From NCBI RefSeq assembly GCF_008312885.1, contig NZ_VSSO01000002.1, forward strand, positions 607,846 to 671,845: 64,000 bases of DNA, given 5' to 3'. The translations under genes were made by a program, and so were the position numbers. Below are positions 55,383 to 63,650 of this stretch, piece after piece (the first letter of the stretch is position 1; each line of letters starts with the position of its first letter). This DNA comes from Lolliginicoccus suaedae (GTDB taxonomy: Bacteria; Actinomycetota; Actinomycetes; Mycobacteriales; Mycobacteriaceae). The notes below the pieces were generated by a model. It saw only the letters and a list, made by a program, of their open reading frames with translations, was not told where the DNA came from and did no database searches.

Positions 55383-56723
55383 CTACAACGTGGCGCCGTT
55401 CCTGCCGCGCTGCCTGATAATCGCGGAAGCGATGCCAATGAGAATGATCGCTCCGACGATGGTGACCACGAGTATCCGCGTGGGCAGGCTGCGCTCGTCG
55501 GGGTCCTGCGTGATGGGTGGCGCCGTTGTGGCATCGCGCGTGGCGTTGTCGCTGCCAGGGTCGGCGGCCAGCTCGTCGAGGTATGAGGCAGCGTCGAGCG
55601 AGCCGACTGATTGGCCCTCGGGCAGCTCGAACCCGTAGTCGAAGAGCGCGGCGATCTGCTGCCAGACCTGCTGTGGCTCGTTGTCGGCGCGCAGGATGGA
55701 CAGGACGAGGCGACGACCGTCCTTCTCGGCTGCTCCGACGTAGGTCTGGCGGGCGGAGTCGGTGAACCCGTTCTTGCCGCCGAGGGAGGGCTCGTAGTAC
55801 CAGTTGACGACGTTGTCGTTGCCGAGGGCGAAGCCGGGGCGGTCGACGTCGCCCGGGATGGCGGGGTCGGCGGGATAGCCGGGGAAGTCGATCTGGTTGG
55901 TGGTGATGGCGCGGGCGAACTCGGGGAGGGCCATGGCCTCGCGGAACAGCATGGCGAGGTCGTAGGCGGAGGAAGACATGCCGGGTCCGTCGAGGCCCGA
56001 GGGGGTGGCGACGCGCGTGTCGAGGGCGCCGAGCTGACGGGCGAGGGCGGTCATCTGCTCGGTGGTCGATTCGGTGCCGCCGAGCTGGCGGGCGAAGGCG
56101 TTGGCGGCGTCGTTGCCGGAGGCGAGCAGGAGGGCCTGGAGGAGCAGGCGGTTGGTGTAGGTGCCGCGGGGGCCGATGCCGGCGCGGCTGCCTTCGATAT
56201 TGGCGTCCTCCAGGGTCCCGGTGATGGTGGCGCCGAGGTCGAGATTGTCGAGGACCACGAGCGCGAGGAGCGTCTTGATGGTGCTCGCGGGCCGGTAGCG
56301 GCCGTGCGGGTCCTTGGCCGCGAGGACCTCGCCGGTGTCGAGGTCGGCGAGCAGCCAGCCGGCCGCGGAGATATCCCTGGGGGGCGGTGGCGCTCCGGGG
56401 AGGGTGACCAGGTCGCACTCGGCGAGCTGCGGGCCACCGATGACGATGGCCGGAACGGGCAGTGGGCTGGGTGCTGGCTGTCCGGGGCGGGGTACCTCGG
56501 AGCTGTCGGCAGCGGGCCCCGGGGTGCGCCGGTTTGGGCAGTCGCTGGTGCTTGGCGTGGTGAATGGCGCTGTGCTGGTGGCGGTCTCGCTCGGGCTATT
56601 GTCCTGCGCGCGGGCGGTGTGGTGCGGTCCGCCGAGCAGGACGAGCATGGGCACGGCGAGCAGCAAGGCCGTCACGATGGTTGCCGTCACGATGGCTGAG
56701 GAGGCATGCACTGGCGTCTTCAT
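55383..56723 (-). CDS. dacB: D-alanyl-D-alanine carboxypeptidase (DacB/PBP5-like)
   Basis: 446 residues: N-terminal signal anchor (about 10-32), Pro/Ser-rich linker, peptidase S11 domain and a C-terminal membrane helix (about 416-437). SxxK is STIK (S147-K150), SxN is SGN (202-204). The third motif, normally KTG, reads KNG (317-319) in LGGKNGFTD. It trims peptidoglycan stem peptides outside the membrane and binds beta-lactams. The Thr to Asn change may alter kinetics or drug affinity but need not abolish activity. Confidence 0.9.
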   Translation of the reverse strand: MKTPVHASSAIVTATIVTALLLAVPMLVLLGGPHHTARAQDNSPSETATSTAPFTTPSTSDCPNRRTPGPAADSSEVPRPGQPAPSPLPVPAIVIGGPQLAECDLVTLPGAPPPPRDISAAGWLLADLDTGEVLAAKDPHGRYRPASTIKTLLALVVLDNLDLGATITGTLEDANIEGSRAGIGPRGTYTNRLLLQALLLASGNDAANAFARQLGGTESTTEQMTALARQLGALDTRVATPSGLDGPGMSSSAYDLAMLFREAMALPEFARAITTNQIDFPGYPADPAIPGDVDRPGFALGNDNVVNWYYEPSLGGKNGFTDSARQTYVGAAEKDGRRLVLSILRADNEPQQVWQQIAALFDYGFELPEGQSVGSLDAASYLDELAADPGSDNATRDATTAPPITQDPDERSLPTRILVVTIVGAIILIGIASAIIRQRGRNGATL

Positions 56724-57108
56724 CGGATCAAGACACTATGCGAACCGCTCGTCTCCGCTGGGCATTTCGGGCGGGAGTCGCTGGATGGAGATACGACAAG
56801 AGCGCATGCTGCTCGCATGCGCTCTTGTCATCCCCCAATGATCAGCGGCCGCTAACCCCCCAGTCGCGTGGCCGCGATCACCTCGTGCCCATGACATTAA
56901 AGGACGGGTAAGAAAATGGGAAGCACGCTTGTTCGCGCAATGGTTGAACGTTGATCGAGCTGGAGTTGGACGCGTAGAATATTCGCAGGTAGGAGGCATG
57001 CCGAGCCGGTGTGCTGGCTCTCTCCCGCGCTCAGAATGTGGCCGAGATCTCTCAGGCTGCTCACAGGAAAAGCCGGATGGGATTCCCGGTGGCCTGGCGC
57101 GACCCGGC
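56724..57108. other. Gene-free region with two hairpins
   Basis: 385 bp without a supported gene. It contains the perfect 15-bp hairpin at 56795-56829 and a second stem, GATCAGCGGCC / GGCCGCGATC (56840-56850 and 56870-56879), whose loop contains CCCCCC. It may hold a small RNA or the terminator of the minus-strand gene at 57109-58347. Confidence 0.45.
56795..56829. terminator. Perfect 15-bp stem-loop, possible terminator
   Basis: GACAAGAGCGCATGC, loop TGCTC, GCATGCGCTCTTGTC. No T-tract on either side. It is about 280 bp downstream of the 57109-58347 gene and 72 bp upstream of the dacB start. Confidence 0.5.
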
Positions 57109-58347
57109 CTAGTGCCGCGAGGTCAGCGCGGCGATATCCCCGCCGATGATGCTCTGATAGGTATCCATCGCCGCATCGACGTCCACGAACTGGTCCCCGA
57201 TCTCATGGGTGTTCTGCACCGAGAGCTCGCGCAGGCCCGACCGCGAGATCAGGTCATCGATCTTCCCATCGAGGCTGCGGGCGCGCCGCACCGTGTTGAT
57301 CGTTCGCAGCTTGTACTCGGCCTGCGTCAACAGGTCACCGATGCGCGCGAGCGCCGCCACCCGCTCCACGAGCTGCTCCCACACCGGCACCAGCGCCTCG
57401 AACCGCTCCTTGATGTGATCCTGCGCCGCGGCGTTCGACGTCCGGTCCAGCGCGTTGAGCTCCGTCACGATCATGCGCAGCGCCGCGGTATCCACCGCGA
57501 TCTGCGTCAGCTCCTCACCGAGATCGAGCTGGCCCCGCTGCATCGTGAAATGCTCCGAGTGCCAGGCCGACGAGTTGCTGATGCGGTCATACAACGACCC
57601 CGCGAGATACAGCAACGTGTCATACCGATCCGTGAACTGTCCCGGGTCCGGGATGAACGTGGGCATCCGGGGGCCGGCCGCCCGGCCAAGCAGGAACCGC
57701 CGCGTGCCCTCCGAGATCTGCGCGAGCACCTCCGCGGCATGTCCGAGCGGCCGGGTGAACTGCTCCACCTGATCGGGGCTCGCCGCCATCGGGGCGGGCG
57801 TGCGGCGCAAGGCATCGAACAGGGCCTCCCGCTGCTCCACCGAGAGATAGACCCCATCTCGCTTGTCGCGCCGCACCGCGCGCGCATTGCGCGGGAAATG
57901 CTTGTCCGAGAACACGAACTCGTTCTGCTTGAGCTGCAACTGATGCCCCAGCTCGCCCGCCCGCACCCCGAGCAGGGAGCGCGACACCCCCAGGTTGGCC
58001 GCCCGGAACCGCGCGATCGCGCGCGCATGCTCGTCCGAGAGCGCCCGCAGCTCCGAGTAGCCGCCGATATCGGGCAGGTCCCGGTCAGCGCGGCGCCGGG
58101 CGATCAGCACCTCGCGGACGTCCTCGTCGAGGTAGCCCATCGCGATCAGCAGCGCGGACTCGTCCGACAGGTCGGGATGAGTCCCGTCGATCTCCTCCTC
58201 GGCGATGAATGACTGCTCGCTCCAGAGCCGGACCTGCTGGGTGATGCGATCGCGTCGCTGCTCCACCGATTCAGCAGCATGCTCGACGAGCGAGAACGAG
58301 CCTGGATCGCCACCGTGGTAAGCGTCATGGCTGGCATGGCGGGACAT
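57109..58347 (-). CDS. Unrecognised 412-residue soluble protein
   Basis: 412 residues, no signal peptide or membrane helix, rich in charged helices (EHAAESVEQRRDRITQQVRL, DEDVREVLIARRRADRDLPD, LVPVWEQLVERVAALARIGD); probably all-helical with coiled-coil parts. A perfect AAGGAGG precedes the ATG at 58347, and coding character is strong. I see no catalytic motif and recognise no family. It stands alone between dacB and a two-component system whose kinase gene ends 99 bp upstream. Confidence 0.8.
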   Translation of the reverse strand: MSRHASHDAYHGGDPGSFSLVEHAAESVEQRRDRITQQVRLWSEQSFIAEEEIDGTHPDLSDESALLIAMGYLDEDVREVLIARRRADRDLPDIGGYSELRALSDEHARAIARFRAANLGVSRSLLGVRAGELGHQLQLKQNEFVFSDKHFPRNARAVRRDKRDGVYLSVEQREALFDALRRTPAPMAASPDQVEQFTRPLGHAAEVLAQISEGTRRFLLGRAAGPRMPTFIPDPGQFTDRYDTLLYLAGSLYDRISNSSAWHSEHFTMQRGQLDLGEELTQIAVDTAALRMIVTELNALDRTSNAAAQDHIKERFEALVPVWEQLVERVAALARIGDLLTQAEYKLRTINTVRRARSLDGKIDDLISRSGLRELSVQNTHEIGDQFVDVDAAMDTYQSIIGGDIAALTSRH

Positions 58348-58446
58348 GGAACCTCCTTGGACGCGGCAACGCCTCCATTTTCCCCGCGATCACGTGCCGA
58401 GCGCGAGGAATGTGAACCCAAACATACCGTCAGGCCCTGCGTGGGC

Positions 58447-59682
58447 TCACTGCGGCCGTCGTGCCCCGCCACTGATGCTGGAGCTCGTCGTCTCCGCATG
58501 GTCATCACCGTCGATCGGCACGAGCAGCTCGACGATCGTGCCGTGCCCGGGCTCGCTCTCGATGCGGGCGCTGCCGCCATGCTCGGCGAGCCGTGCGGTG
58601 ATCGACTGGGTGATCCCGAACCCAGGCGGGGAGCTCTCTGCCGAGAACCCGATGCCGCGGTCGACCACCCGCAGCGAGATCGTGCCAGCATCGACGGTCA
58701 AGGTGACCCAGGCATCAGCGGACCCGGAATGCTTGGCGACATTGTTGAGCGCCTCGCCGGTCGCGCCGCACAGCGCGTCGACTACCTCGGCAGGTATGGA
58801 GCCCGGAACCGGATCATGCTGGAAGCGAACCCGCAGCCCGAGCGTCTCTGCCCGCCGGATCGTGTCGGTGAGGCACGTGGTGAGGCTGGTATCCGGGGCA
58901 TCCTTCTCGGTGCTGATGAGCCGCCGGATGTAGTCGGCCTCCGCCGCGCAGCGCGACCGTACATCCGCGCCACGGTGATCGAGCCCTCCGCGGGCGATCG
59001 CCGTGAGCGTGGTGAGCACGGTGTCGTGGAGCCGGCGATGCTGCGCGAGCCGTTCCTCCAGGCGGGCCTGCGCCGCCGCCTCGGTGGCCTTGAGCTCGGC
59101 CTGCTGCTGGGTGAGCTGGTCGAGCTTGCGGGCCTGCGAGACGAGGTAGTGACGGATGAAGTAGAAGACCAGCCCGAACCACACGTATCCGTTGAAGATG
59201 CTCGCGAACTCATCGACCGGAGGCTCGAAAGCACCAGCGACGAGGGTGGTGCTGCCGATACGGACCACGACGATGGTGATCCAGGCAACGAGGAACTGCC
59301 GCAGGGGCAGCGCCGCCGCCACCAGCGCCACCGTCCCCATCGCGAGGCGCCCGGACCAGTTCATGCCGCTGTAGACCTGCTCGGGGAAGGAATTGGCAGC
59401 GGTAGCGATGAGCAGCGCGCTCATGATGGCGACATCGGCCCAGGCGATGCGCGGCGGGATCCAATGCTTGCGCCGCACGATGCCAACGAGCACGAGGTTC
59501 CATGCGACGGCGATGATGACGAGGCCGGCATTCGTGGCGGGATGGCGATAGGTGTGCGCGGGATTCACGAGCAGCACCCCGATGATGACGATGAGGTAGG
59601 CGGCCCGCTGGACCAGTAGCACGATCGATAGCAGCAGCAGGGCGCGTTCCTCGCTGGACCGCAAAGAACTACCGCTACGCAT
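58447..59682 (-). CDS. Sensor histidine kinase (HisKA_3-like), divergent from its regulator
   Basis: 411 residues. Five to six membrane helices (about 14-38, 52-70, 80-96, 112-128, 130-150 and 164-180) form the sensor. The cytoplasmic part has phospho-acceptor His in HRRLHDTVLTTL (H219), N-box EALNNVAKHSG, and G-boxes DRGIGFS and GHGTIVELLVP. AGGAGG precedes the ATG at 59682. It is divergent from a response regulator 80 bp away, forming an unlinked-transcript two-component pair. Confidence 0.88.
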   Translation of the reverse strand: MRSGSSLRSSEERALLLLSIVLLVQRAAYLIVIIGVLLVNPAHTYRHPATNAGLVIIAVAWNLVLVGIVRRKHWIPPRIAWADVAIMSALLIATAANSFPEQVYSGMNWSGRLAMGTVALVAAALPLRQFLVAWITIVVVRIGSTTLVAGAFEPPVDEFASIFNGYVWFGLVFYFIRHYLVSQARKLDQLTQQQAELKATEAAAQARLEERLAQHRRLHDTVLTTLTAIARGGLDHRGADVRSRCAAEADYIRRLISTEKDAPDTSLTTCLTDTIRRAETLGLRVRFQHDPVPGSIPAEVVDALCGATGEALNNVAKHSGSADAWVTLTVDAGTISLRVVDRGIGFSAESSPPGFGITQSITARLAEHGGSARIESEPGHGTIVELLVPIDGDDHAETTSSSISGGARRPQ

Positions 59683-59762
59683 GGTCGACCTCCTGTTATG
59701 CGGCCCATGTCGGGTAAGTTCGGATTGCTGGTACGCGAGCAAGTCTATAGATGGGGGATGCA

Positions 59763-60410
59763 ATGATCCGGGTGGCGTTCATCGATGATGACCGCATGCT
59801 GCTCGACGGCATCGGATCCTGGCTCGCGGGGAGCGATGCACTGACCGTGGTCGCCAAGGCACAGACGGTCCGGGAGTTCCTCGAGACCTTGTCGGTGCAG
59901 GTCGATGTGGTGGTGCTCGATCTCTTCCTCGCGGACGGTTCCGATCCCGCGGAGAATGTGGCCAATCTCGTCGAGGCCGGGCACAAGGTGCTCGTGGTGA
60001 GCGTGACGCCACAGGCCACCCACGGCATCGACGTCGTCCGCGCCGGTGCATCGGGATACCTCACCAAGGATAATGATCTCGCCACCCTGACCTCCGCGAT
60101 CGAGGTGGTGGCCTCCGGCGAGATGGCATATTCGCCCGAGCTCGCGTTCGCCTGGGCGCGCGATGACCGGCCCTCGAAGCCACGGCTCTCCCCGCAGGAG
60201 CGCGCGGTGCTGCTCGACTACGCCACCGGGCTGACCCTGGAGGTGGCCGCGCGCCGCGCCGGGGTCAAGACCTCGACGGCGAAGTCCTACCTCGATCGTG
60301 TCAAGATGAAGTACGCGCAGGTGGGGCGCCCCGCGAACACCAAGCTGGACCTCGCGACCCGGGTGCGCGAGGACGGCCTGCACCGGGATTCGCGCTCCGG
60401 CTCGGAGTAG
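59763..60410 (+). CDS. Response regulator with receiver and HTH output domains
   Basis: 215 residues. Receiver: Asp-triplet DDD (8-10), phospho-acceptor Asp in VVVLDLFLADGS (D53), Lys in GYLTKDND. Output: LSPQERAVLLDYATGLTLEV then AARRAGVKTSTAKSYLDRVK, LuxR-like but divergent in the recognition helix. The ATG at 59763 is taken, with GGGGGA a few bases upstream; an in-frame ATG at 59751 is possible. Partner is the divergent kinase. The signal is unknown. Confidence 0.87.
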   Translation: MIRVAFIDDDRMLLDGIGSWLAGSDALTVVAKAQTVREFLETLSVQVDVVVLDLFLADGSDPAENVANLVEAGHKVLVVSVTPQATHGIDVVRAGASGYLTKDNDLATLTSAIEVVASGEMAYSPELAFAWARDDRPSKPRLSPQERAVLLDYATGLTLEVAARRAGVKTSTAKSYLDRVKMKYAQVGRPANTKLDLATRVREDGLHRDSRSGSE

Positions 60411-60432
60411 GGCCAGCCCGCCGCCGCTGCGA

Positions 60433-61323
60433 TCAGAACCCGGCGCGCTCGAGCTCGGTGTCCCAGGCCTCGATGAGGTCCTGGCCCTGCACGCCTGATT
60501 CGACGAGCGTGGTGTAGGCGCGGAGCAGGTCGTCCTGGCGGGCCTGGTAGCGGCGCTGGAAGTCCTCCTTGTCCTGCCGCCAGTACCCGATCACGGTCAT
60601 GCGGGCGTTGGGCAGTCCGCGGTCGCGCCGCAGGTGCTTGCGGATCTCGCGCGTGGTGGAGGCTTCCGCGGCGACCCAGACATGGGTGTCATCGGGGAGG
60701 GGCCCGAGCGCGCGAGCGGCATCGGCTAGGCGCGAGGGCGCGTGGCCGAGCCCGCTTCCGGCGAGCCAGGTGGCGCTGGAACCGGCGGGGACCGCGAGGT
60801 AGTCCTCGTCCTCGGCGGCCGGGACCTCGAGGATGGCGTCGGCGACGGTGCCCGGCGGTGCTTCCTCGATGATGCGGGCGGCGGCGGGCAGGCCAGTGGC
60901 GTCGGCGACGAGCAGGTAGCGGGTCGTGCCAGCGGCGGGAGCGAACCATCCATCAGCGTCGGAGAGTCCGACGATGTCTCCGGGGCGTGCTCGCATCGCC
61001 CATGCGGAGGCGATGCCGCCCTCGTGGACGACGAAGTCGATGTCGATCTCGCCGCGCTCGGGCCGCGCGCGGCGCACCGTGTAGCTGCGTCCCTCGGGAA
61101 CGTCGTCGGGGTCGGCGAACTCCCAGGCCCCGTCGGTGATGGTGGGGCGCTGCGGCTCGTGCTTGCCGGGGTTGGGGAAGTAGACGCCGAGGCGCTCGTC
61201 GGGCTTGCCGCTCGTGGCGAACCCGGCGAGCCCTGGCCCGCCCAGCGTCACGCGCACCATGCTCGGCGTGACCTGTCGTGCCTCGATGACCTCGCCCAGG
61301 TGGAATCCTTCTCCCCGTGCCAC
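60433..61323 (-). CDS. Siderophore-interacting protein (SIP), FAD-dependent ferric reductase type
   Basis: 296 residues. N-terminal FAD-binding barrel (RQVTPSMVRVTLGGPGLAGF and RSYTVRRARPE, the RxYT FAD motif at about 79-82) and C-terminal NAD(P)-binding SIP domain (YLLVADATGLPAAARIIEE; VWVAAEASTTREIRKHLR). Reduces ferric siderophore complexes to release iron. The GTG at 61323 follows GAGGGGG. An IdeR/DtxR-like box 18-36 bp upstream predicts derepression under iron limitation. Confidence 0.92.
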   Translation of the reverse strand: MARGEGFHLGEVIEARQVTPSMVRVTLGGPGLAGFATSGKPDERLGVYFPNPGKHEPQRPTITDGAWEFADPDDVPEGRSYTVRRARPERGEIDIDFVVHEGGIASAWAMRARPGDIVGLSDADGWFAPAAGTTRYLLVADATGLPAAARIIEEAPPGTVADAILEVPAAEDEDYLAVPAGSSATWLAGSGLGHAPSRLADAARALGPLPDDTHVWVAAEASTTREIRKHLRRDRGLPNARMTVIGYWRQDKEDFQRRYQARQDDLLRAYTTLVESGVQGQDLIEAWDTELERAGF

Positions 61324-61340
61324 AACGCCCCCTCGATCTA

Positions 61341-61359
61341 GTAGGTAAACCTAACCTAC
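61341..61359. promoter_or_regulatory. IdeR/DtxR-type iron box
   Basis: Minus-strand GTAGGTTAGGTTTACCTAC matches the IdeR consensus TTAGGTTAGGCTAACCTAA at 15 of 19 positions. It lies immediately upstream of the SIP gene. Confidence 0.75.
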
Positions 61360-61381
61360 CGTGCGGGCGCAACGGTTGTCA

Positions 61382-62776
61382 TCACTCGTCGCGCAGATGC
61401 CGCAGTGCATCCTCGATGCCCCGGTGGAACGTCGGATACGCCCAGATCATCCCCCGCAGCGCGGCCACGGGCACCCGGGCATGCACCGCCACCGAGAGCG
61501 CGCCCAGCACCTCGCCGCCATGCGGTCCGACGGATGTGGCTCCCACCAGCACCCCGGCGTCCGCGTCCTCGATCAGCTTGATGACGCCCTCGTTGCCGGA
61601 CTTGTGGATCCAGCCCCGCGCCGTCGACGGCACCCGCGCCACGCCCACCCGGACACGCAGGCCCTGCTCCCGGGCCTGCTGCTCGGTCAGTCCCACCGCC
61701 CCAGACTCGGGATCGGTGAACGTCACCCGCGGCACCGCGTGATACTCCGCCGCCCGTGGCTCCTGTCCCAGGATGTCCTGCACGACGATGCCGGCCTGGT
61801 ACATCGACATGTGGGTGAACGCGCCCTTGCCGGTGACATCACCGAGCGCCCACACGCCCTCGGTCACGCGCAGCGTCCCATCCGTTGGCAAGAACCGTGA
61901 CTGCGGATCGACGCCGATGCAGGCCGCCCCGAGCTCATCGAGCCGCGTCGTGCGCCCGGCCGACACGAGCAACCGCTCCGCCGTGACCACCCGATCGGGG
62001 AGCCTGATGGTGAAGACCGAGCCATCATGCGACACCTGCTCGGCGGGGGCGCCGGCATGGATCGTCACGCCATCACGCTCGAGGGCCTCCGCGACGATGC
62101 GGGCAGCCTCCGGCTCATCCGCGGCCAGGATGCGATCCGCGGCCTCGATCACCGTCACCTCCGAGCGGAAGCGCGCGAATGCCTGAGCGAGCTCGACCCC
62201 GATAGCGCCCCCGCCGAGGATCGCGAGGGAACGGGGCGGCTCCTCCACCGCGAAGATGTCACGATTCGTCCAGAACGGTGTTTCCGCGAGCCCCGGGATC
62301 GGCGGCACCGCCGGCGCGGTTCCCGTCGCGATGACGATGCCCTTGCGCGCGGTCAGCGGCACGCCTCCGACCTGCACCGCATCCTTCCCCACGAGCGTGC
62401 CTGTGCCGCGGATGAAACGCCCGCCCTTGCTCTCGAACCGCTCGACCGCGACCCGGTCGTCCCAGTAGTCCGTCGCTTCCTCGCGGATCCGCAGGGCCAC
62501 CGGTCCGAGGTCCGGCTCCACGCTGCTCGAGCCAGCGAGATCGTTCACTCGCCGCGCCTCGGACAGCGCATTGGCAGCCCGGATGAGCATCTTGCTCGGT
62601 ATGCACCCGTAGTAGGGGCATTCGCCGCCCACGAGCCGCTCGTCGATGCCCACCACATCGAGGCCGGCCTCGGCAAGGGTTCCTGCGACCGACTCGCCGC
62701 CGGGGCCCATGCCCAGCACGATCACATCCGCCTCGCGATTGCTCATCGAGTCGTTCACGGTGTTGTCCTCGGCCAT
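61382..62776 (-). CDS. FAD-dependent pyridine nucleotide-disulfide oxidoreductase
   Basis: 464 residues of the dihydrolipoamide dehydrogenase/mercuric reductase family. FAD motif VIVLGMGPGGESVAG (about 18-32), redox-active disulfide in GGECPYYGCIPSK (CxxxxC, about 51-63), NAD(P) motif LAILGGGAIGVELA, WALGDVTGKGAF, and C-terminal active-site His in YPTFHRGIED. GGAGAGG precedes the ATG at 62776. It is 31 bp behind an FMN-reductase-like gene and likely co-transcribed. Exact electron acceptor unknown; not the E3 of a 2-oxoacid complex by context. Confidence 0.9.
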   Translation of the reverse strand: MAEDNTVNDSMSNREADVIVLGMGPGGESVAGTLAEAGLDVVGIDERLVGGECPYYGCIPSKMLIRAANALSEARRVNDLAGSSSVEPDLGPVALRIREEATDYWDDRVAVERFESKGGRFIRGTGTLVGKDAVQVGGVPLTARKGIVIATGTAPAVPPIPGLAETPFWTNRDIFAVEEPPRSLAILGGGAIGVELAQAFARFRSEVTVIEAADRILAADEPEAARIVAEALERDGVTIHAGAPAEQVSHDGSVFTIRLPDRVVTAERLLVSAGRTTRLDELGAACIGVDPQSRFLPTDGTLRVTEGVWALGDVTGKGAFTHMSMYQAGIVVQDILGQEPRAAEYHAVPRVTFTDPESGAVGLTEQQAREQGLRVRVGVARVPSTARGWIHKSGNEGVIKLIEDADAGVLVGATSVGPHGGEVLGALSVAVHARVPVAALRGMIWAYPTFHRGIEDALRHLRDE

Positions 62777-62807
62777 CACAAGCACCTCTCCTTGCCGATC
62801 ATGCCGA

Positions 62808-63539
62808 TCAGCGATACTCGGGGTTCTCGAAATCGAAGCGGCAGCCCGCATCCCACTCGGTGCGCTGGTTGCCATGGGCGGGAACCCCGCCCTGATCGGT
62901 CAGCATCCGGGCGAAATGCAGCAAGTTCCACGTCATGAACGTCGTGTTCTTGTTGGTGAAGTCGTTCTCCGGGCCGCCCGAGCCCTCATCGAGATACGAC
63001 GGGCCCGGTCCGGCCTCGCCCACCCACGCGGCATCCGCCTGCGGCGGGATCGCATACCCCACATGCTGCAACGAGTACAAGGTATTCATCGCGCAATGCT
63101 TCGCGCCGTCCTCGTTGCCGGTGATCAAGCACCCACCGACGCGTCCGTAGTAGAGGTACTGGCCAGCATCGTTGAGCAGCCCCGAGCACGCGTAGAGCCG
63201 CTCATGGATCTTCTTCATCTCGGAGCTGTTGTCACCCAGCCAGATCGGGCCCGCCAGCACGAGGATGTGCGCGGCTTTCACCTTCTCGAACAGCTCCGGC
63301 CACTCATCAGTCGACCAGCCGTGCTCCGTCATGTCCGGGTACACGCCCGGCGGGATCACATGATCCACCGACCGGAACTGCTCCACAGCCACGCCCTGCT
63401 TGCGCATGATCCCGGCGCTGATGTCGATCAAGCCCTGCGTGTGGCTCTTCTGCGGCGACGGCTTCAACGTGCAGTTGATGAACAATGCCCGCAGGTCGCT
63501 GTAGTCGGCGGGCGGCCTCGTGCGGTTCTGGTCTGCCAT
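62808..63539 (-). CDS. NADPH-dependent FMN reductase / flavodoxin-fold protein
   Basis: 243 residues. The opening strand and phosphate-binding loop LRALFINCTLKPSPQKSHTQ (about 16-35), the LAGPIWLGDNSSEMKKIHER block (about 95-114) and GGCLITGNEDGAKHC match the NADPH-dependent FMN reductase family. GAGGAG precedes the ATG at 63539. First gene of a two-gene unit with the disulfide reductase, suggesting a redox or quinone-detoxification function. Confidence 0.88.
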   Translation of the reverse strand: MADQNRTRPPADYSDLRALFINCTLKPSPQKSHTQGLIDISAGIMRKQGVAVEQFRSVDHVIPPGVYPDMTEHGWSTDEWPELFEKVKAAHILVLAGPIWLGDNSSEMKKIHERLYACSGLLNDAGQYLYYGRVGGCLITGNEDGAKHCAMNTLYSLQHVGYAIPPQADAAWVGEAGPGPSYLDEGSGGPENDFTNKNTTFMTWNLLHFARMLTDQGGVPAHGNQRTEWDAGCRFDFENPEYR

Positions 63540-63650
63540 GAAACGCTCCTCGGATCGATCGGATCGCGCTATCGGCCGCCAGCATCGCACCGCCCAGTGG
63601 CCTCCGCGGGATCATTGTCACCCACCTGCCAAAGCCTGGCCCGGACCCAG

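Noticed and set aside
56821-56880. 6C small RNA
   Set aside because: Only one hairpin has six C's in its loop and the second C run is between stems, so the class is not claimed; kept as a generic hairpin finding.
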